A stretch of DNA of 64,000 nt from Bacteroidota bacterium (GTDB taxonomy: Bacteria; Bacteroidota; Ignavibacteria; Ignavibacteriales; Melioribacteraceae): the NCBI GenBank assembly GCA_018818165.1, contig JAHISP010000062.1:48017-112016 (forward strand), in the 5' to 3' direction. The notes below the pieces were generated by a model, which saw nothing but the letters and a program-made list of their open reading frames with translations, was not told the origin of the DNA and did no database searches. The translations under genes and the position numbers were made by a program. How positions within the stretch are numbered: position 1 is the stretch's first letter; every line of letters begins with the position of its first letter. Of the stretch, positions 1-9,184 are shown piece by piece.

Positions 1-136
1 TTATGTAGTTGCCTGCTGCATCTCTTGCAATATGAGAATCGCGTTGTGTTGTATCAGTTTGCGTATTTACTAAAACCTCATTCTGTCCAAGAACAAATGA
101 GCTAATTAACATAAAAGTAATTATTAAAAATTTCAT
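1..136 (-). CDS. Secreted protein, N-terminal fragment cut by window edge
   Basis: The minus strand opens with ATG at 136-134 and reads about 45 residues to the window edge without a stop. The first residues (MKFLIITFMLISSFVLG) form a clear signal peptide ending near Gly-Gln. The following NEVLVNTQTDTTQRDSHIA resembles the start of long repeat proteins of the form 'VN..T...QR.P.IA.D..G'. An adjacent ATG at 139-137 is possible, but the AGAGGA at 146-141 sits better for the inner start. That ribosome site overlaps the stop of the upstream dipeptidase gene, so the two genes are probably cotranscribed. The function cannot be judged from this piece. Confidence 0.6.
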   Translation of the reverse strand, partial: MKFLIITFMLISSFVLGQNEVLVNTQTDTTQRDSHIARDAAGNYI

Positions 137-144
137 CATTTCCT

Positions 145-804
145 CTATTTCATTTGAAAATCTTGAAGTGGATAAGAACTTGCATCACTTAAATTATAAT
201 GCCACCATTCTGAACCATAAATATTTAAATTAGCAATTGTTGACATAGCATATTTCAAGAGATCTCGGTTATTGATTACTTCTTGAGTTAAATTGTTATT
301 GCTGTGAGAAGCAGCAGCGCTGAAATCATCGAATTTAGTTGGCATTGCTAATTCTTCACCAGTTGCTAAATCAATTAGAGTTACATCAACTGCGCCACCT
401 CTGTTATGCATTGAACCGCTTGCTGGATCCGCAATATAGGTTGGATTTGGATATATAGCGAAAAATAAATATTGAATTGCTCTTGGACGATAACCATCCC
501 ATATTTTAATTCCAATACCTTTAGGATAATTTTTTCCGTTATGCGATGTAACAGTTCGTAAATAATCTTGTGCAAGCTTTAGTGCATTAGCCATTTTTAA
601 CAAAACCAAAGTTTCGTTACAAGTATAAAATTTAGGAAGAGGAATGTCACCTTTGGTTGGAATATTTAAAAAACTATGATTTGGTGTTGAGTAACGTAAG
701 TCAATAGCAATATCGGGTATTAAATCTTTGGGATTTACTAGTTCATCAAGCCCAGTTTGTGCAAATAAAATTGTAGATATAAGCAATAGAAAAAGGATTT
801 TCAT
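145..804 (-). CDS. VanX-type D-alanyl-D-alanine dipeptidase, exported
   Basis: This is a zinc dipeptidase of the VanX/DdpX (peptidase M15D) family, which hydrolyses D-Ala-D-Ala. The zinc and catalytic motifs are visible: SMHNRGGAVDVT (the SxHxxGxAxD pattern) and SEWWHY (ExWH), and WDGYRPRAIQ matches the family's conserved arginine segment. I chose the ATG at 804 because it begins MKILFLLLISTILFAQ, a clean signal peptide; an upstream ATG at 870 would add 22 residues ahead of it. No vanH or vanA homologue is nearby, so a role in periplasmic peptidoglycan turnover or D-Ala-D-Ala scavenging is more likely than glycopeptide resistance. The family call is firm; the role is inferred. Confidence 0.87.
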   Translation of the reverse strand: MKILFLLLISTILFAQTGLDELVNPKDLIPDIAIDLRYSTPNHSFLNIPTKGDIPLPKFYTCNETLVLLKMANALKLAQDYLRTVTSHNGKNYPKGIGIKIWDGYRPRAIQYLFFAIYPNPTYIADPASGSMHNRGGAVDVTLIDLATGEELAMPTKFDDFSAAASHSNNNLTQEVINNRDLLKYAMSTIANLNIYGSEWWHYNLSDASSYPLQDFQMK

Positions 805-974
805 TTTTTTACTCGCATTATTGTTATAAAATGTAAAGTAAAAATATAAAACGAAAACCAAAGATATCAATATATTTGAATAACTTAGCTTTGCAAAGAG
901 TAATTATAATAATGGATTTCTAAAAAAGATACTTTTAAAAGTAAATGAAAAAGAATTGAGAAATTGCTAAAATA

Positions 975-1008
975 ATAAAAAGTGATGGAATTTAATCCAC
1001 CACTTTTT
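975..1008 (-). terminator. Rho-independent terminator after the ygeW-type operon
   Basis: Reading the minus strand just past the stop at 1019, a stem of about 10 bp (AAGTGGTGGA pairing with TCCATCACTT, one G-T pair) is followed by a run of T. It closes the four-gene operon 6413-1019. Confidence 0.75.
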
Positions 1009-1018
1009 AAGAATCAAT

Positions 1019-2023
1019 TTACATAGTTAAAGACATAATAGATTTTGCTGTGTGTAATCTGTTTTCTGCTTCATCAAAAACTATTGAAATATTTGGATTA
1101 TCAAGAATTTCATCAGTTACTTCGTTATTTCTATCTGCAGGTAGAGCGTGCATTAGTTTAACATTTTTGTTGGCAAGTTTAATTCTACGGTCGTCACAAA
1201 TCCAATCTTTATGTTTTGCAAGATTTGATGCCATTTCAGTTTTGCAATCAGCTTCGTTATCTAAATATTCTTGAACTCCGTATGCTCCAAATCCACCCCA
1301 GTTTTTAGGAATAACTACATCCGCATTTTCAAATGCCGCATCCATATCATTAGTAAACCTAATTGTGCTACCGCTGGCAGCAGCATTTTGCTTTGCCTTC
1401 TCAACAATATAATCACTTAATGGAAATTCCTTTGGATGTGCAATTGTTAAATCAATTCCATAACGAGGAAATAGCAAAGCTTGTGTTTGCGGAACAGAAA
1501 GTGGTTTTGAATGTGTGTTTGCATAAGCCCAAGAGACAGTGACTTTTAATCCTTTTGGATTTCTATCAAAATGTTCAAAAATTGTTTGTAAATCAGCCAG
1601 ACCTTGAAATGGATGATAAACATCATCTTGCAAAGACATAATTGGTTTTGTTGAAGAGGAAGCCATTTCATCGAGATATTTTTTACCAATTCCATAAAAG
1701 CAATTACGTACTGCAATTCCATGACCCATTCGGGAGAGAATAATTGCGGTATCTTTAGCAACTTCACCATGAGAGATTTGCATTTTATCGGCAGTTAAAT
1801 CGTGTGCATGTCCACCAAGCTGAGTCATGCCAGCTTCCATTGAATTTCTAGTACGCGTTGATTGTTCAAAGAAAATCATAAAAAGTGTTTTCCAAGGTAA
1901 ATGTAAGTGTTGTTCCTCTCTGTAAAATTGATCTTTTAGTTCAAACGATCTTTTAAATACTTCGTCCAATTCTTCTTTTGTCCAGTCTTCGCATGATAAA
2001 AAATGCTTTCCTTTTAAATTCAT
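1019..2023 (-). CDS. ygeW: YgeW-type carbamoyltransferase
   Basis: This is a member of the aspartate/ornithine carbamoyltransferase superfamily. STRTR at residues 55-59 is the carbamoyl-phosphate loop, HPFQ at 137-140 the second phosphate-binding motif, and HALPADRNNEV at 292-302 the position of the ornithine-binding HCLP loop, with Ala in place of the usual Cys. The segment WAYANTHSKPLSVPQ (165-179) and KHKDW near 270 match E. coli YgeW far better than ArgF; YgeW's substrate is not settled. It is last in an operon with ygeY and ssnA homologues, the usual YgeW context, which argues against arginine biosynthesis. An allantoin/oxamate-type or purine-derived carbamoyl transfer is plausible. The symbol denotes family membership. 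Confidence 0.82.
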   Translation of the reverse strand: MNLKGKHFLSCEDWTKEELDEVFKRSFELKDQFYREEQHLHLPWKTLFMIFFEQSTRTRNSMEAGMTQLGGHAHDLTADKMQISHGEVAKDTAIILSRMGHGIAVRNCFYGIGKKYLDEMASSSTKPIMSLQDDVYHPFQGLADLQTIFEHFDRNPKGLKVTVSWAYANTHSKPLSVPQTQALLFPRYGIDLTIAHPKEFPLSDYIVEKAKQNAAASGSTIRFTNDMDAAFENADVVIPKNWGGFGAYGVQEYLDNEADCKTEMASNLAKHKDWICDDRRIKLANKNVKLMHALPADRNNEVTDEILDNPNISIVFDEAENRLHTAKSIMSLTM

Positions 2024-2113
2024 AGTTTTCTCCTTAATATAAAATATTCATGAACTCATTTTATGAGATCATCTAATAAAACACAATTTACTGCCAATAT
2101 ACTATTATAAACT

Positions 2114-2198
2114 GTCATTGCGAGGAGTCTGATATTTTTCGGACGACGTGGCAATCTTCTGAAGATTGCTTCACCCAATAAATTGGGTTCGCAAAGAC
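2114..2198. repeat. Dispersed palindromic repeat, intergenic copy (GTCATTGCGAGGAGT family)
   Basis: The sequence starts GTCATTGCGAGGAGTCTGA and contains CGGACGACGTGGCAATCTTC and AGATTGCTTC. These three blocks recur in the same order inside the coding sequence at 24973-25049. This copy lies between ygeY and ygeW. Its right end has drifted: it finishes with GGGTTCGCAAAGAC instead of the CTCGCAATGACA seen in the other copy. Confidence 0.8.
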
Positions 2199-2208
2199 TT
2201 TTGTTTAT

Positions 2209-3393
2209 TTAATACTTCATTACAAACATTGCATAGAATGCCGAAGCACCTTCCAAATCATCTATTGGAACTTTCTCGTTTGGTGCGTGGGCAAGGACTT
2301 CGTTTCCTGGTCCAAATCCAATTACTGGAATGTCATAATATCCACGAATTGTAACACCGTTGGTAGAGAAAGTCCATTTATCAACTTTTGGCGCTTTATT
2401 AAATATTTCAGTAAATGCTTCAACACCAGTTTTAACAAGGGGATGATTTTCTTCAAGTTTCCAAGTAGGAAAATATTTTTCCATTCCATACTTCAGCCCA
2501 GTATATGCTGTTTCGTTATATTCCAGAAGTTCAACTTTTGCATTCATATCTTTTACAATTTCTTTAATTTGATTTAATGCAAGCTCTTTATCCTCGCCCC
2601 AAGTTAAACGTCTATCAAGATGAATGCGAGCAAAATCTGAAACAGCACAAAGGGAAGGGGATTTAGATTTAAATTCAGAAATTGTAACACTACCTTTACC
2701 AAGAAAATCGTCATTTGCAAGACGCTCATTTAATTTTTCAATTTCGAGTGCGGCACGTGATGCCATATAAATTGCATTCTTTCCTCTCTCTGGAGCTGAG
2801 CCGTGTGAGGAAATTCCGAAAAATGAAACTGCAATTTCCATTCTTCCACGATGACCACGATAAATGTTCATGTTTGTGGGTTCTGTAATTATAACACAAT
2901 CTGGTTTTATTTTTTCTTCTTCAACAAGATATTTCCAGCAAAGTCCGTCGCAGTCTTCTTCCATAACGGTACCAGTAACAAGAAGAGTTACATCTTCTGG
3001 AATCCCAATTTCTTTTAGAATCCGTCCAGCAGTTACTGCCGCAATTGGTCCACCTTCTTGGTCAACAGTTCCACGACCATGAACGAAACCGTCTTTAATT
3101 TCACCACCGAGAGGATCAAAATCCCAGTTCTCAAGATTCCCTAAATCAACTGTATCAATGTGACCATCAATAGCAATAACTTTTTTGCCATTTCCGATTC
3201 TGCCAACTACATTTCCAAGTCCATCAATTCTTGCTTCATCGAAACCTGCTTGTTCCATCATTTCTTTAATTGCGTTTGCAACTTCCTTTTCACCGCCGCT
3301 TAAAGATTTCATTTTAATTATACGCGATAAATTTTCGGCTGTAAAATTGCGGTATTCTTTGGCTTTTGCATTAATTTGTTCTGCTATTGTCAT
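2209..3393 (-). CDS. ygeY: YgeY-type M20 metallohydrolase
   Basis: This is a zinc-dependent M20-family amidohydrolase/peptidase of the YgeY ('selenium-metabolism-linked hydrolase') subgroup. Metal-site motifs are IDGHIDTVD (His78, Asp80), GRGTVDQEGG (bridging Asp111) and VMEED (catalytic Glu145, ligand Glu146). GHRGRMEI and SSHGSAPERGKNA match the lid/dimerisation region of the family. At 394 residues it has full family length. It lies 33 bp after ssnA and 185 bp before the carbamoyltransferase gene. In E. coli the ygeW-ygeX-ygeY-hyuA-ssnA genes cluster similarly and have been tied to anaerobic purine or hydantoin breakdown. The exact substrate is unknown; it probably cleaves an amide or carbamoyl compound passed to or from its neighbours. 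Confidence 0.85.
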   Translation of the reverse strand: MTIAEQINAKAKEYRNFTAENLSRIIKMKSLSGGEKEVANAIKEMMEQAGFDEARIDGLGNVVGRIGNGKKVIAIDGHIDTVDLGNLENWDFDPLGGEIKDGFVHGRGTVDQEGGPIAAVTAGRILKEIGIPEDVTLLVTGTVMEEDCDGLCWKYLVEEEKIKPDCVIITEPTNMNIYRGHRGRMEIAVSFFGISSHGSAPERGKNAIYMASRAALEIEKLNERLANDDFLGKGSVTISEFKSKSPSLCAVSDFARIHLDRRLTWGEDKELALNQIKEIVKDMNAKVELLEYNETAYTGLKYGMEKYFPTWKLEENHPLVKTGVEAFTEIFNKAPKVDKWTFSTNGVTIRGYYDIPVIGFGPGNEVLAHAPNEKVPIDDLEGASAFYAMFVMKY

Positions 3394-3426
3394 AATAGTT
3401 CCTTATGTATTTGAGAACCAAATAGG

Positions 3427-4758
3427 TTACTCATTTCCAAATTTGTTAAATAATTTATTTCCTTGCTCAAATATCATTGAAGAAATCTCTGCTTCGTCAA
3501 TATTTACAAGGTTAAAATCTCTCATTAAGATTTTTCCATTTTGAATTACAGTTTTAACTTGTCGTTCAATAATACCGTATAAATAGTGTCCCCAAAAGTT
3601 ATCAGCATTTATTGGAGTTGGTGGAATGTAATCCCAAATTATTAAATCAGCTCTATCACCAATATTTAATGATGGAAAATCTGTAAAAAATTGCTTCACA
3701 AATTTATGCTGATTAAAATAAGTTTTAATCATAAAACCAAAAGCATCATCAAAAGAAAACCCAGAATTGCGTAGTTGTAAAAACAGTTGCTTAAATGAAC
3801 GAGCTATATTTGCGTGCATTCCATCAGTTCCAACAAGAACTGGAGTTGAAATTGGAACCATTTTGAAATTTGGCAATCCAACAGCATTATTTAGATTTGA
3901 ATCCAAATTATATGCAAGCGCAGCACCAGAAGATTTAAGAATTTGGTAATCTTTTTCTGTAAGATGAATTCCGTGAGCGAGTATTGAATTTTTGTTGAGT
4001 AATTTAAAATCATCAAATCGCTCAATTGGATTTTTGCCAAACTTATTTTTACTTATTTCATTATCTGATTCATCTTCAGAGAGATGAACGTGAACTCCAA
4101 TATTTTCATTTTGGATAAACTCTGAAACTGTTTTAAGAGTTTTATCTTCAAGTGTAAACGAAGCATGCAAACCAAACATTGCTTTAATATTTTGGTTAGT
4201 GTTATTCAAAAAGAAATTTTTATTTTCTTTAACTGCATTTTGTGAAAGCAGGGCATCGTTTCTATCAGAAGTTTCAAAACATAAAACTCCACGAAGCCCA
4301 ATGGCTTCAATAACATTTGCAATTGTTGCAAGACTTCCTTCTGTATTATTTGGCGAGGCATGATGATCAAAGATATAAGTAACGCCATTTTTTATTGATT
4401 CTAAAACAGCCATTTGAGCAGAAGCTTTTACCATTTCTAAATCCAAATTGAGATCTAACTTCCACCAAAGATTTTTAAGAATGCTTTGAAAGGAATCCAT
4501 TTCTCCTTTTGCTGGCAAACCTTTTGCAAGTCTGGAGTAAATATGGTCGTGAAAATTTACCAAAGGAATAGTAACAACTCGTCCGCCAGCATCAATAATA
4601 TTTTCGCCTATAGTTGAGTAAATTTTATTTGATTCTTTTTCAATTATGGAAACAATATTTCCATTCTCAATTTCGATATCACCAAATATAGGAATTATAG
4701 ATTCATCTTTAATTTGGGCAATACATGCATTTATTATTTTAACGTTTTTTTTATTCAT
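3427..4758 (-). CDS. ssnA: SsnA-type aminohydrolase
   Basis: This is an amidohydrolase-superfamily enzyme of the SsnA branch, related to guanine and chlorohydrolase deaminases. The metal-binding HxH is NFHDHIYSRL (His70, His72). FDHHASP, CFETSDRND, HVHLSEDE and the metal Asp in GTDGMHAN follow in family order. The signature LKNLWWKLD is shared with E. coli SsnA. It is second in the operon, after the PLP enzyme, with a 194-bp gap that holds a palindromic repeat, and is followed closely by ygeY. Deamination or ring opening of a purine-like or hydantoin-like compound is the likely chemistry; no substrate is proven for the family branch here. Confidence 0.85.
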   Translation of the reverse strand: MNKKNVKIINACIAQIKDESIIPIFGDIEIENGNIVSIIEKESNKIYSTIGENIIDAGGRVVTIPLVNFHDHIYSRLAKGLPAKGEMDSFQSILKNLWWKLDLNLDLEMVKASAQMAVLESIKNGVTYIFDHHASPNNTEGSLATIANVIEAIGLRGVLCFETSDRNDALLSQNAVKENKNFFLNNTNQNIKAMFGLHASFTLEDKTLKTVSEFIQNENIGVHVHLSEDESDNEISKNKFGKNPIERFDDFKLLNKNSILAHGIHLTEKDYQILKSSGAALAYNLDSNLNNAVGLPNFKMVPISTPVLVGTDGMHANIARSFKQLFLQLRNSGFSFDDAFGFMIKTYFNQHKFVKQFFTDFPSLNIGDRADLIIWDYIPPTPINADNFWGHYLYGIIERQVKTVIQNGKILMRDFNLVNIDEAEISSMIFEQGNKLFNKFGNE

Positions 4759-4838
4759 GTTTCTTTAATTTTTATTTGTCATTCCATCTTGTTTTCAAAA
4801 GGTATTACTCTTGGATTAATTGAACCCCAAAAACTAGA

Positions 4839-4911
4839 GTCATTCCCGCACGTTTTCAGCGGGAATCTTAACCAAAAATTAGATTCCGTGTAAGAACATC
4901 ACGGAATGACA
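4839..4911. repeat. Palindromic repeat, GTCATTCC type
   Basis: The element begins GTCATTCCC and ends GGAATGAC, so its ends are inverted repeats. It contains two hairpins: ATTCCCGC with GCGGGAAT, and GATTCCGTG with CACGGAATGAC. It sits between the PLP-enzyme gene and ssnA and could form a stem-loop in the operon mRNA. It is a different family from the repeat at 2114, although both begin GTCATT. Confidence 0.7.
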
Positions 4912-4952
4912 GTCATTTATTTGACTGAGATAAAATTCAATTATCTTCTAAT

Positions 4953-6413
4953 CTATTTAACAGCTACCATTGAATTAAAATCACCAATTAATTTATCCCA
5001 TTCTGGTACAACACTAAATCTTTCTTTCCAATAGTTTTCATCATACCATTGAGCATTAAGTTCTGAAACATCTTTTCCTTGTTGTTCAACCCATGTAAAA
5101 TATTTTAAGTTGTGAATTGCTTTTTTGTCGTAGTATGTTAACTCTTTAAAATAATCTACACCTTGTCTCATGAGTGAGGATTCAAAAACTTTTGATGCAT
5201 CCAGGCTAGTAAATTTACCTTTAGCAATATCCATTTCTTCTAATCTTGATAGGTACATATCAGCAGAGTCAGTAAAAATAGTTAATATTACATCATTTTC
5301 GTTATATTCAAAATATTTTGCAAGTTTAATTGCACTTAAAACATTGCTAATACTTGAAATACCAAGTAAAGGCAATTTTTCAATAACACTTTTTTCAATT
5401 CCAAGACTTGCTAGATATTCATGCCCTTCTTTGTCGTTAAATAACCTTAAAAGACGCATAGCATCTTCATCATCAATTGCAGCAACTGCATCTGTATTTC
5501 TTACATTATGTACCCAAGGCACATGTTTATCACCAATTCCTTCAATTCTGTGACCACCAAAGCCATTATTTAGCAGGGTTGGACATTGAAGCGCCTCGGA
5601 CGCAACAACTTTTAAATCTTTAGAAATATTTCTTAAATAATCGCCCGCTGCAATAGTTCCAGCAGAACCGGTTGCACTTACATAACCACTAAGTCTTTGA
5701 GTACCATTTTTAATTTGATTAAACAGTTTTTCAATTGTGTAACCAGTTATTTCATAATGCCAAATTGAATTGCCAAATTGGTCAAATTGATTGAAAATTA
5801 AATATTTATCACTCTGTGCAACTAGTTCGTGACATTTATCATAAATTTCTTTTACATTACTTTCACAACCTGGTGTTGCGTAAACTTCGTCAGTTCTTTC
5901 TCGTAGCCAATCAAAACGTTCCTTACTCATTTCTTCTGGAAGAATTGCAACAGAATGAACTCCTAAAAGATTTGAATTAAAAACACCACCACGACAATAA
6001 TTTCCGGTTGAAGGCCAAACTGCTTTGTGGTAATCTGGATTAAATCTTCCAGTTACCATATACGGAGCTAAACAGCCGTATGTTGCACCAACTTTATGAG
6101 CACCTGTTGGAAAGTGTTTTCCAACTAAACCGACAATTCTGGCTTTTACTCCTGTAATTTCTTTTGGTATTTCAAGATAATTAATATCTCCAATTCCACC
6201 ATTTGTAGGATTATTTCTCCAATTAATTCTAAAAAGATTTAATGGGTGAAGGGCTTGTATATCTACATTTTTAAGTTCATCCTGTATATTATTGGGAATT
6301 TTATCTGGGTGCTTAAGTTGGCTAAAAGTAGGTAAAAGTATTTTCTTTTCTTTGCATCTCTCAACAGTTTTCTTTAAAAAATCTTCATTTTCAATATTCC
6401 ATTTCCAGTTCAT
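4953..6413 (-). CDS. Fold-type II PLP-dependent enzyme (cysteine synthase/threonine synthase superfamily)
   Basis: This is a 486-residue PLP enzyme. GAHKVGATYG (105-114) places the Schiff-base lysine at Lys107. STGNYCRGG (135-143) is the substrate/cofactor loop corresponding to SSGNxG in related lyases, and SATGSAGTIAAG near 247 is the glycine-rich phosphate-binding loop. It is longer than O-acetylserine lyase (about 310) or YgeX/DpaL (about 400) and does not look like YgeX by sequence. It leads an operon with SsnA-, YgeY- and YgeW-type enzymes, where other bacteria encode the diaminopropionate ammonia-lyase YgeX, so an analogous elimination of ammonia from an amino-acid intermediate is a reasonable guess. 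Exact reaction unknown. Confidence 0.75.
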   Translation of the reverse strand: MNWKWNIENEDFLKKTVERCKEKKILLPTFSQLKHPDKIPNNIQDELKNVDIQALHPLNLFRINWRNNPTNGGIGDINYLEIPKEITGVKARIVGLVGKHFPTGAHKVGATYGCLAPYMVTGRFNPDYHKAVWPSTGNYCRGGVFNSNLLGVHSVAILPEEMSKERFDWLRERTDEVYATPGCESNVKEIYDKCHELVAQSDKYLIFNQFDQFGNSIWHYEITGYTIEKLFNQIKNGTQRLSGYVSATGSAGTIAAGDYLRNISKDLKVVASEALQCPTLLNNGFGGHRIEGIGDKHVPWVHNVRNTDAVAAIDDEDAMRLLRLFNDKEGHEYLASLGIEKSVIEKLPLLGISSISNVLSAIKLAKYFEYNENDVILTIFTDSADMYLSRLEEMDIAKGKFTSLDASKVFESSLMRQGVDYFKELTYYDKKAIHNLKYFTWVEQQGKDVSELNAQWYDENYWKERFSVVPEWDKLIGDFNSMVAVK

Positions 6414-6636
6414 TCAATAACCTCATTATCGTTCAAAAAATTGGGGATTCAATATACAACAAAAATTACATATAATAACTTATTTGTTGTTATGGTAAAC
6501 AAATCAAGAATTTTTATTTATACAATTATTCTTTTAATGATTAAAATTTATGTTGTTTCTTAATCATTTTTTTTTAAAATTAGTTACTAGTTATTTCACT
6601 AATTATCATAACTAATCATAAACTTTAGGAGGTACT

Positions 6637-9021
6637 ATGATTAAAAAACTAATGGTTGTATTGGCGTTAGTAGCGCTATTCGCTTCGGTTACTAATGCAC
6701 AATGGACTATCGATGCAGGATTTGCATCCGTAATGGCTGAGGGTTCGTTACAAGGTGTTGCTGTTGACCCTGATGGGAAAGTATGGGCTTCTAATTATTA
6801 CGCAGATGACACGCTAACCGATGGAAGTGCTGTTCGTACGATCAGAGTGTATAACTCTGATGGAACACCAGCTGATTTTTCACCAATTAAAATAATAAAC
6901 ACAGGTGGTGGATTTGTAAGCGATACACTATTTTCTCCTTCATATGGAATGAAAGCTCATGTTGATGGAAATATTTTGTATACGACTGGTGGCGGCAACA
7001 TGTTTAAAATTGATTATAAAACAGGTGAAGGCATCGCAAAGGTCAATGTAAAAGCTGGGTCTATTGGCATTCCAGATGTATCATCTAATGGAACTATTTA
7101 TGTTCCTTCTGTTGCTCCAGGCGATCCTTTAAGAATGTTTGATGGGGATTTAGAAAGTATGGGAAATGCGATTGACGGTACTCAACAAACTGGATATCGA
7201 AGAATAGTTGTTGTTTCTCATGATGGACTTACAATTTATGATATACCTTTTTCACAGAAAGTAGTATATATATATACTCGTGCAGATGAATTTAGCAGTT
7301 ATGAATTAACGGATTCTAGTCTTATTGGATGGAATGTTGAATCTTGTGCTTGGAATCCTAAGACAGGATACCTTTGGGCAAGTGCTGGGTCTGAATTTGA
7401 TTTACCAACAGCCTCTGGTGTTACTGCTGGAACTTGGTATGGATTAGATGTATCAAATAATTTTGCAATTATGGATAGTTTGAAATGGACTTATGTTGAT
7501 ACAGTAGACTTTGCTTCTCAAAGACCTCGAGGAATTGACTTTTCACCTGACGGAGAGTCTGCTTACATTGGATGTTTTGGAGTAGGTTCTGGTTATGCAC
7601 AAATTCAAAAATTAGTTTATGGTGCAGCTCCAACAGTTGCAATTACTTTTGAAGTTGATATGTCAGTTCAAGTTGACAAAGCAAACTTTGATCCTGCAAC
7701 TGGTACAATGAGTTTAGCTGGAACAATGAATGGCTGGGATGTTAATGCAACTCCAATGTCAGATGGTGATGGCGATAAAATATATTCTGTTACTTTAGAT
7801 TTAAATCCTGGTGACGCTCACAACTTCAAATTTGTTATGAATGGTAGCGGTTGGGAATCTATTCCTGATAGAGCATATACAGTTCCTAATTCTGCTGATA
7901 CTTTCCTTGCTTACTTTGATAATGACGAAGGCACTACTGTAACAACAGAAATATCTCTTGCTTTCCAAGTTAATATGGAATTAGAAATTGCTTCGCAAAG
8001 ATTTAACCCTGCAACTGATACTCTTTCTGCAAGAGGTTCTTTCAATGGTTGGTCTGATGTTACTATGTTAGAACCATCAGCAACTGATCCTAATCTTTAT
8101 GAAGGACTTGCACTTTACGATTCATTTGAAGGCGATGTAGTTTATTACAAATATGCTTACACTTCTGCAAATGGTACAAACTGGGAAACAAATCCTCCAA
8201 CAGGATCTGGTAACTACGAGCAAACTATTTCTGCAGCCGACATTACTAATCTATATTCTTTAATTACATTGCGTAATTATAACAATGCTACATTAGAAAC
8301 AGTTGTTAATCAACCTTCTGTAATCAGATTTGTTGTTGATATGAATGGTGCAAAAGACGGAAATGGCGTTGCTTTCCCATCAATTGACAATGTTTTCTTA
8401 GCTGGTGGAAATCCTCCACTTGCATGGCCTGGTGGCGGATGGCCTGATTCAGATGAAAATTTAGTTAAATTCTTGTATGATGATGGTACAAATGGTGATG
8501 CTACTGCTGGGGATTTAATATTTTCTCTTAACTTAGATTTCCCAATCTACTCTCCATTTGATATTGAATACAAATACGGTGCAAACTGGGGATTGCCTTC
8601 AAATCTTGGAGCAAATGATAATGAAGGTGGTGTTGGTTCAAATCATCACGTAACATTATTTAAAAGCTTCTGGTCTGGCGATGCAATTGATGTATTTGGT
8701 ACAATGGAAAGAAAAGAAGTTATTAATGGTGTAGATCAAATTGGTAGCGATATTCCTTCAACTTATGAGTTAGGACAAAACTATCCAAACCCATTTAACC
8801 CAACAACAATGATTAATTTCTCTATTCCAGAAAGTGGATTAGTGACAATGAAAATATTCAACATTCTTGGACAAGAAGTTGCAGAATTAGTAAATGATGT
8901 AAAATCTGCTGGTAGTTATGAAGTATCCTTTGATGCATCTAACTTAACAAGTGGTATGTATATTTACAAAATTCAAGCTGGTAATTTCTCTGCTACAAGA
9001 AAAATGATGTTGCTAAAATAA
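6637..9021 (+). CDS. T9SS-exported protein: propeller-like N-terminus plus three starch-binding-like domains
   Basis: A strong AGGAGG at 6627-6632 fixes the ATG. MIKKLMVVLALVALFASVTNAQ is the signal peptide. Residues about 25-330 look like a beta-propeller (LQGVAVDPDGKVWASN, RPRGIDFSPDGESAYIG). Three beta-sandwich modules follow: about 335-430 (MSLAGTMNGWD), 438-545 (LSARGSFNGWS) and 560-690, resembling CBM20/CBM48-type glucan-binding or SusE/F-like domains. From about residue 710 comes the T9SS type A sorting domain (YELGQNYPNPFNPTT, ending KMMLLK), so the protein should be exported and anchored or released at the cell surface. It is followed by the amylase gene and probably captures the same glucan. 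The binding role is inferred from fold-like motifs only. Confidence 0.75.
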   Translation: MIKKLMVVLALVALFASVTNAQWTIDAGFASVMAEGSLQGVAVDPDGKVWASNYYADDTLTDGSAVRTIRVYNSDGTPADFSPIKIINTGGGFVSDTLFSPSYGMKAHVDGNILYTTGGGNMFKIDYKTGEGIAKVNVKAGSIGIPDVSSNGTIYVPSVAPGDPLRMFDGDLESMGNAIDGTQQTGYRRIVVVSHDGLTIYDIPFSQKVVYIYTRADEFSSYELTDSSLIGWNVESCAWNPKTGYLWASAGSEFDLPTASGVTAGTWYGLDVSNNFAIMDSLKWTYVDTVDFASQRPRGIDFSPDGESAYIGCFGVGSGYAQIQKLVYGAAPTVAITFEVDMSVQVDKANFDPATGTMSLAGTMNGWDVNATPMSDGDGDKIYSVTLDLNPGDAHNFKFVMNGSGWESIPDRAYTVPNSADTFLAYFDNDEGTTVTTEISLAFQVNMELEIASQRFNPATDTLSARGSFNGWSDVTMLEPSATDPNLYEGLALYDSFEGDVVYYKYAYTSANGTNWETNPPTGSGNYEQTISAADITNLYSLITLRNYNNATLETVVNQPSVIRFVVDMNGAKDGNGVAFPSIDNVFLAGGNPPLAWPGGGWPDSDENLVKFLYDDGTNGDATAGDLIFSLNLDFPIYSPFDIEYKYGANWGLPSNLGANDNEGGVGSNHHVTLFKSFWSGDAIDVFGTMERKEVINGVDQIGSDIPSTYELGQNYPNPFNPTTMINFSIPESGLVTMKIFNILGQEVAELVNDVKSAGSYEVSFDASNLTSGMYIYKIQAGNFSATRKMMLLK

Positions 9022-9048
9022 TTTAGTTTAGCATTTCAAGTATTTCAA

Positions 9049-9086
9049 AACCCAGATCAATGATTGACCTGGGTTTTTTATTTTTA
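9049..9086 (+). terminator. Rho-independent terminator
   Basis: AACCCAGATCAA and TTGACCTGGGTT form a 12-bp stem with one mismatch around a TGA loop, followed by TTTTTATTTTT. It separates the carbohydrate-binding protein gene from the amylase gene, which therefore probably has its own promoter in 9087-9180. Confidence 0.85.
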
Positions 9087-9184
9087 AATACTACTATTTC
9101 AAAATTCACATTTCTCATTACTATTTATAAGAAATATTTTTTATTAAATTGCTTTAGCAATTATTATTAATTTAAGGTAACACA

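Noticed and set aside
145..804. Vancomycin resistance gene vanX
   Set aside because: The motifs fit VanX, but there is no vanH, vanA or vanS/R nearby and a signal peptide is present, so a peptidoglycan-recycling dipeptidase is more likely.
1019..2023. Ornithine carbamoyltransferase of arginine biosynthesis (argF)
   Set aside because: HALPADRNN in place of HCLP, YgeW-like internal segments and the ssnA/ygeY operon context argue for the YgeW family.
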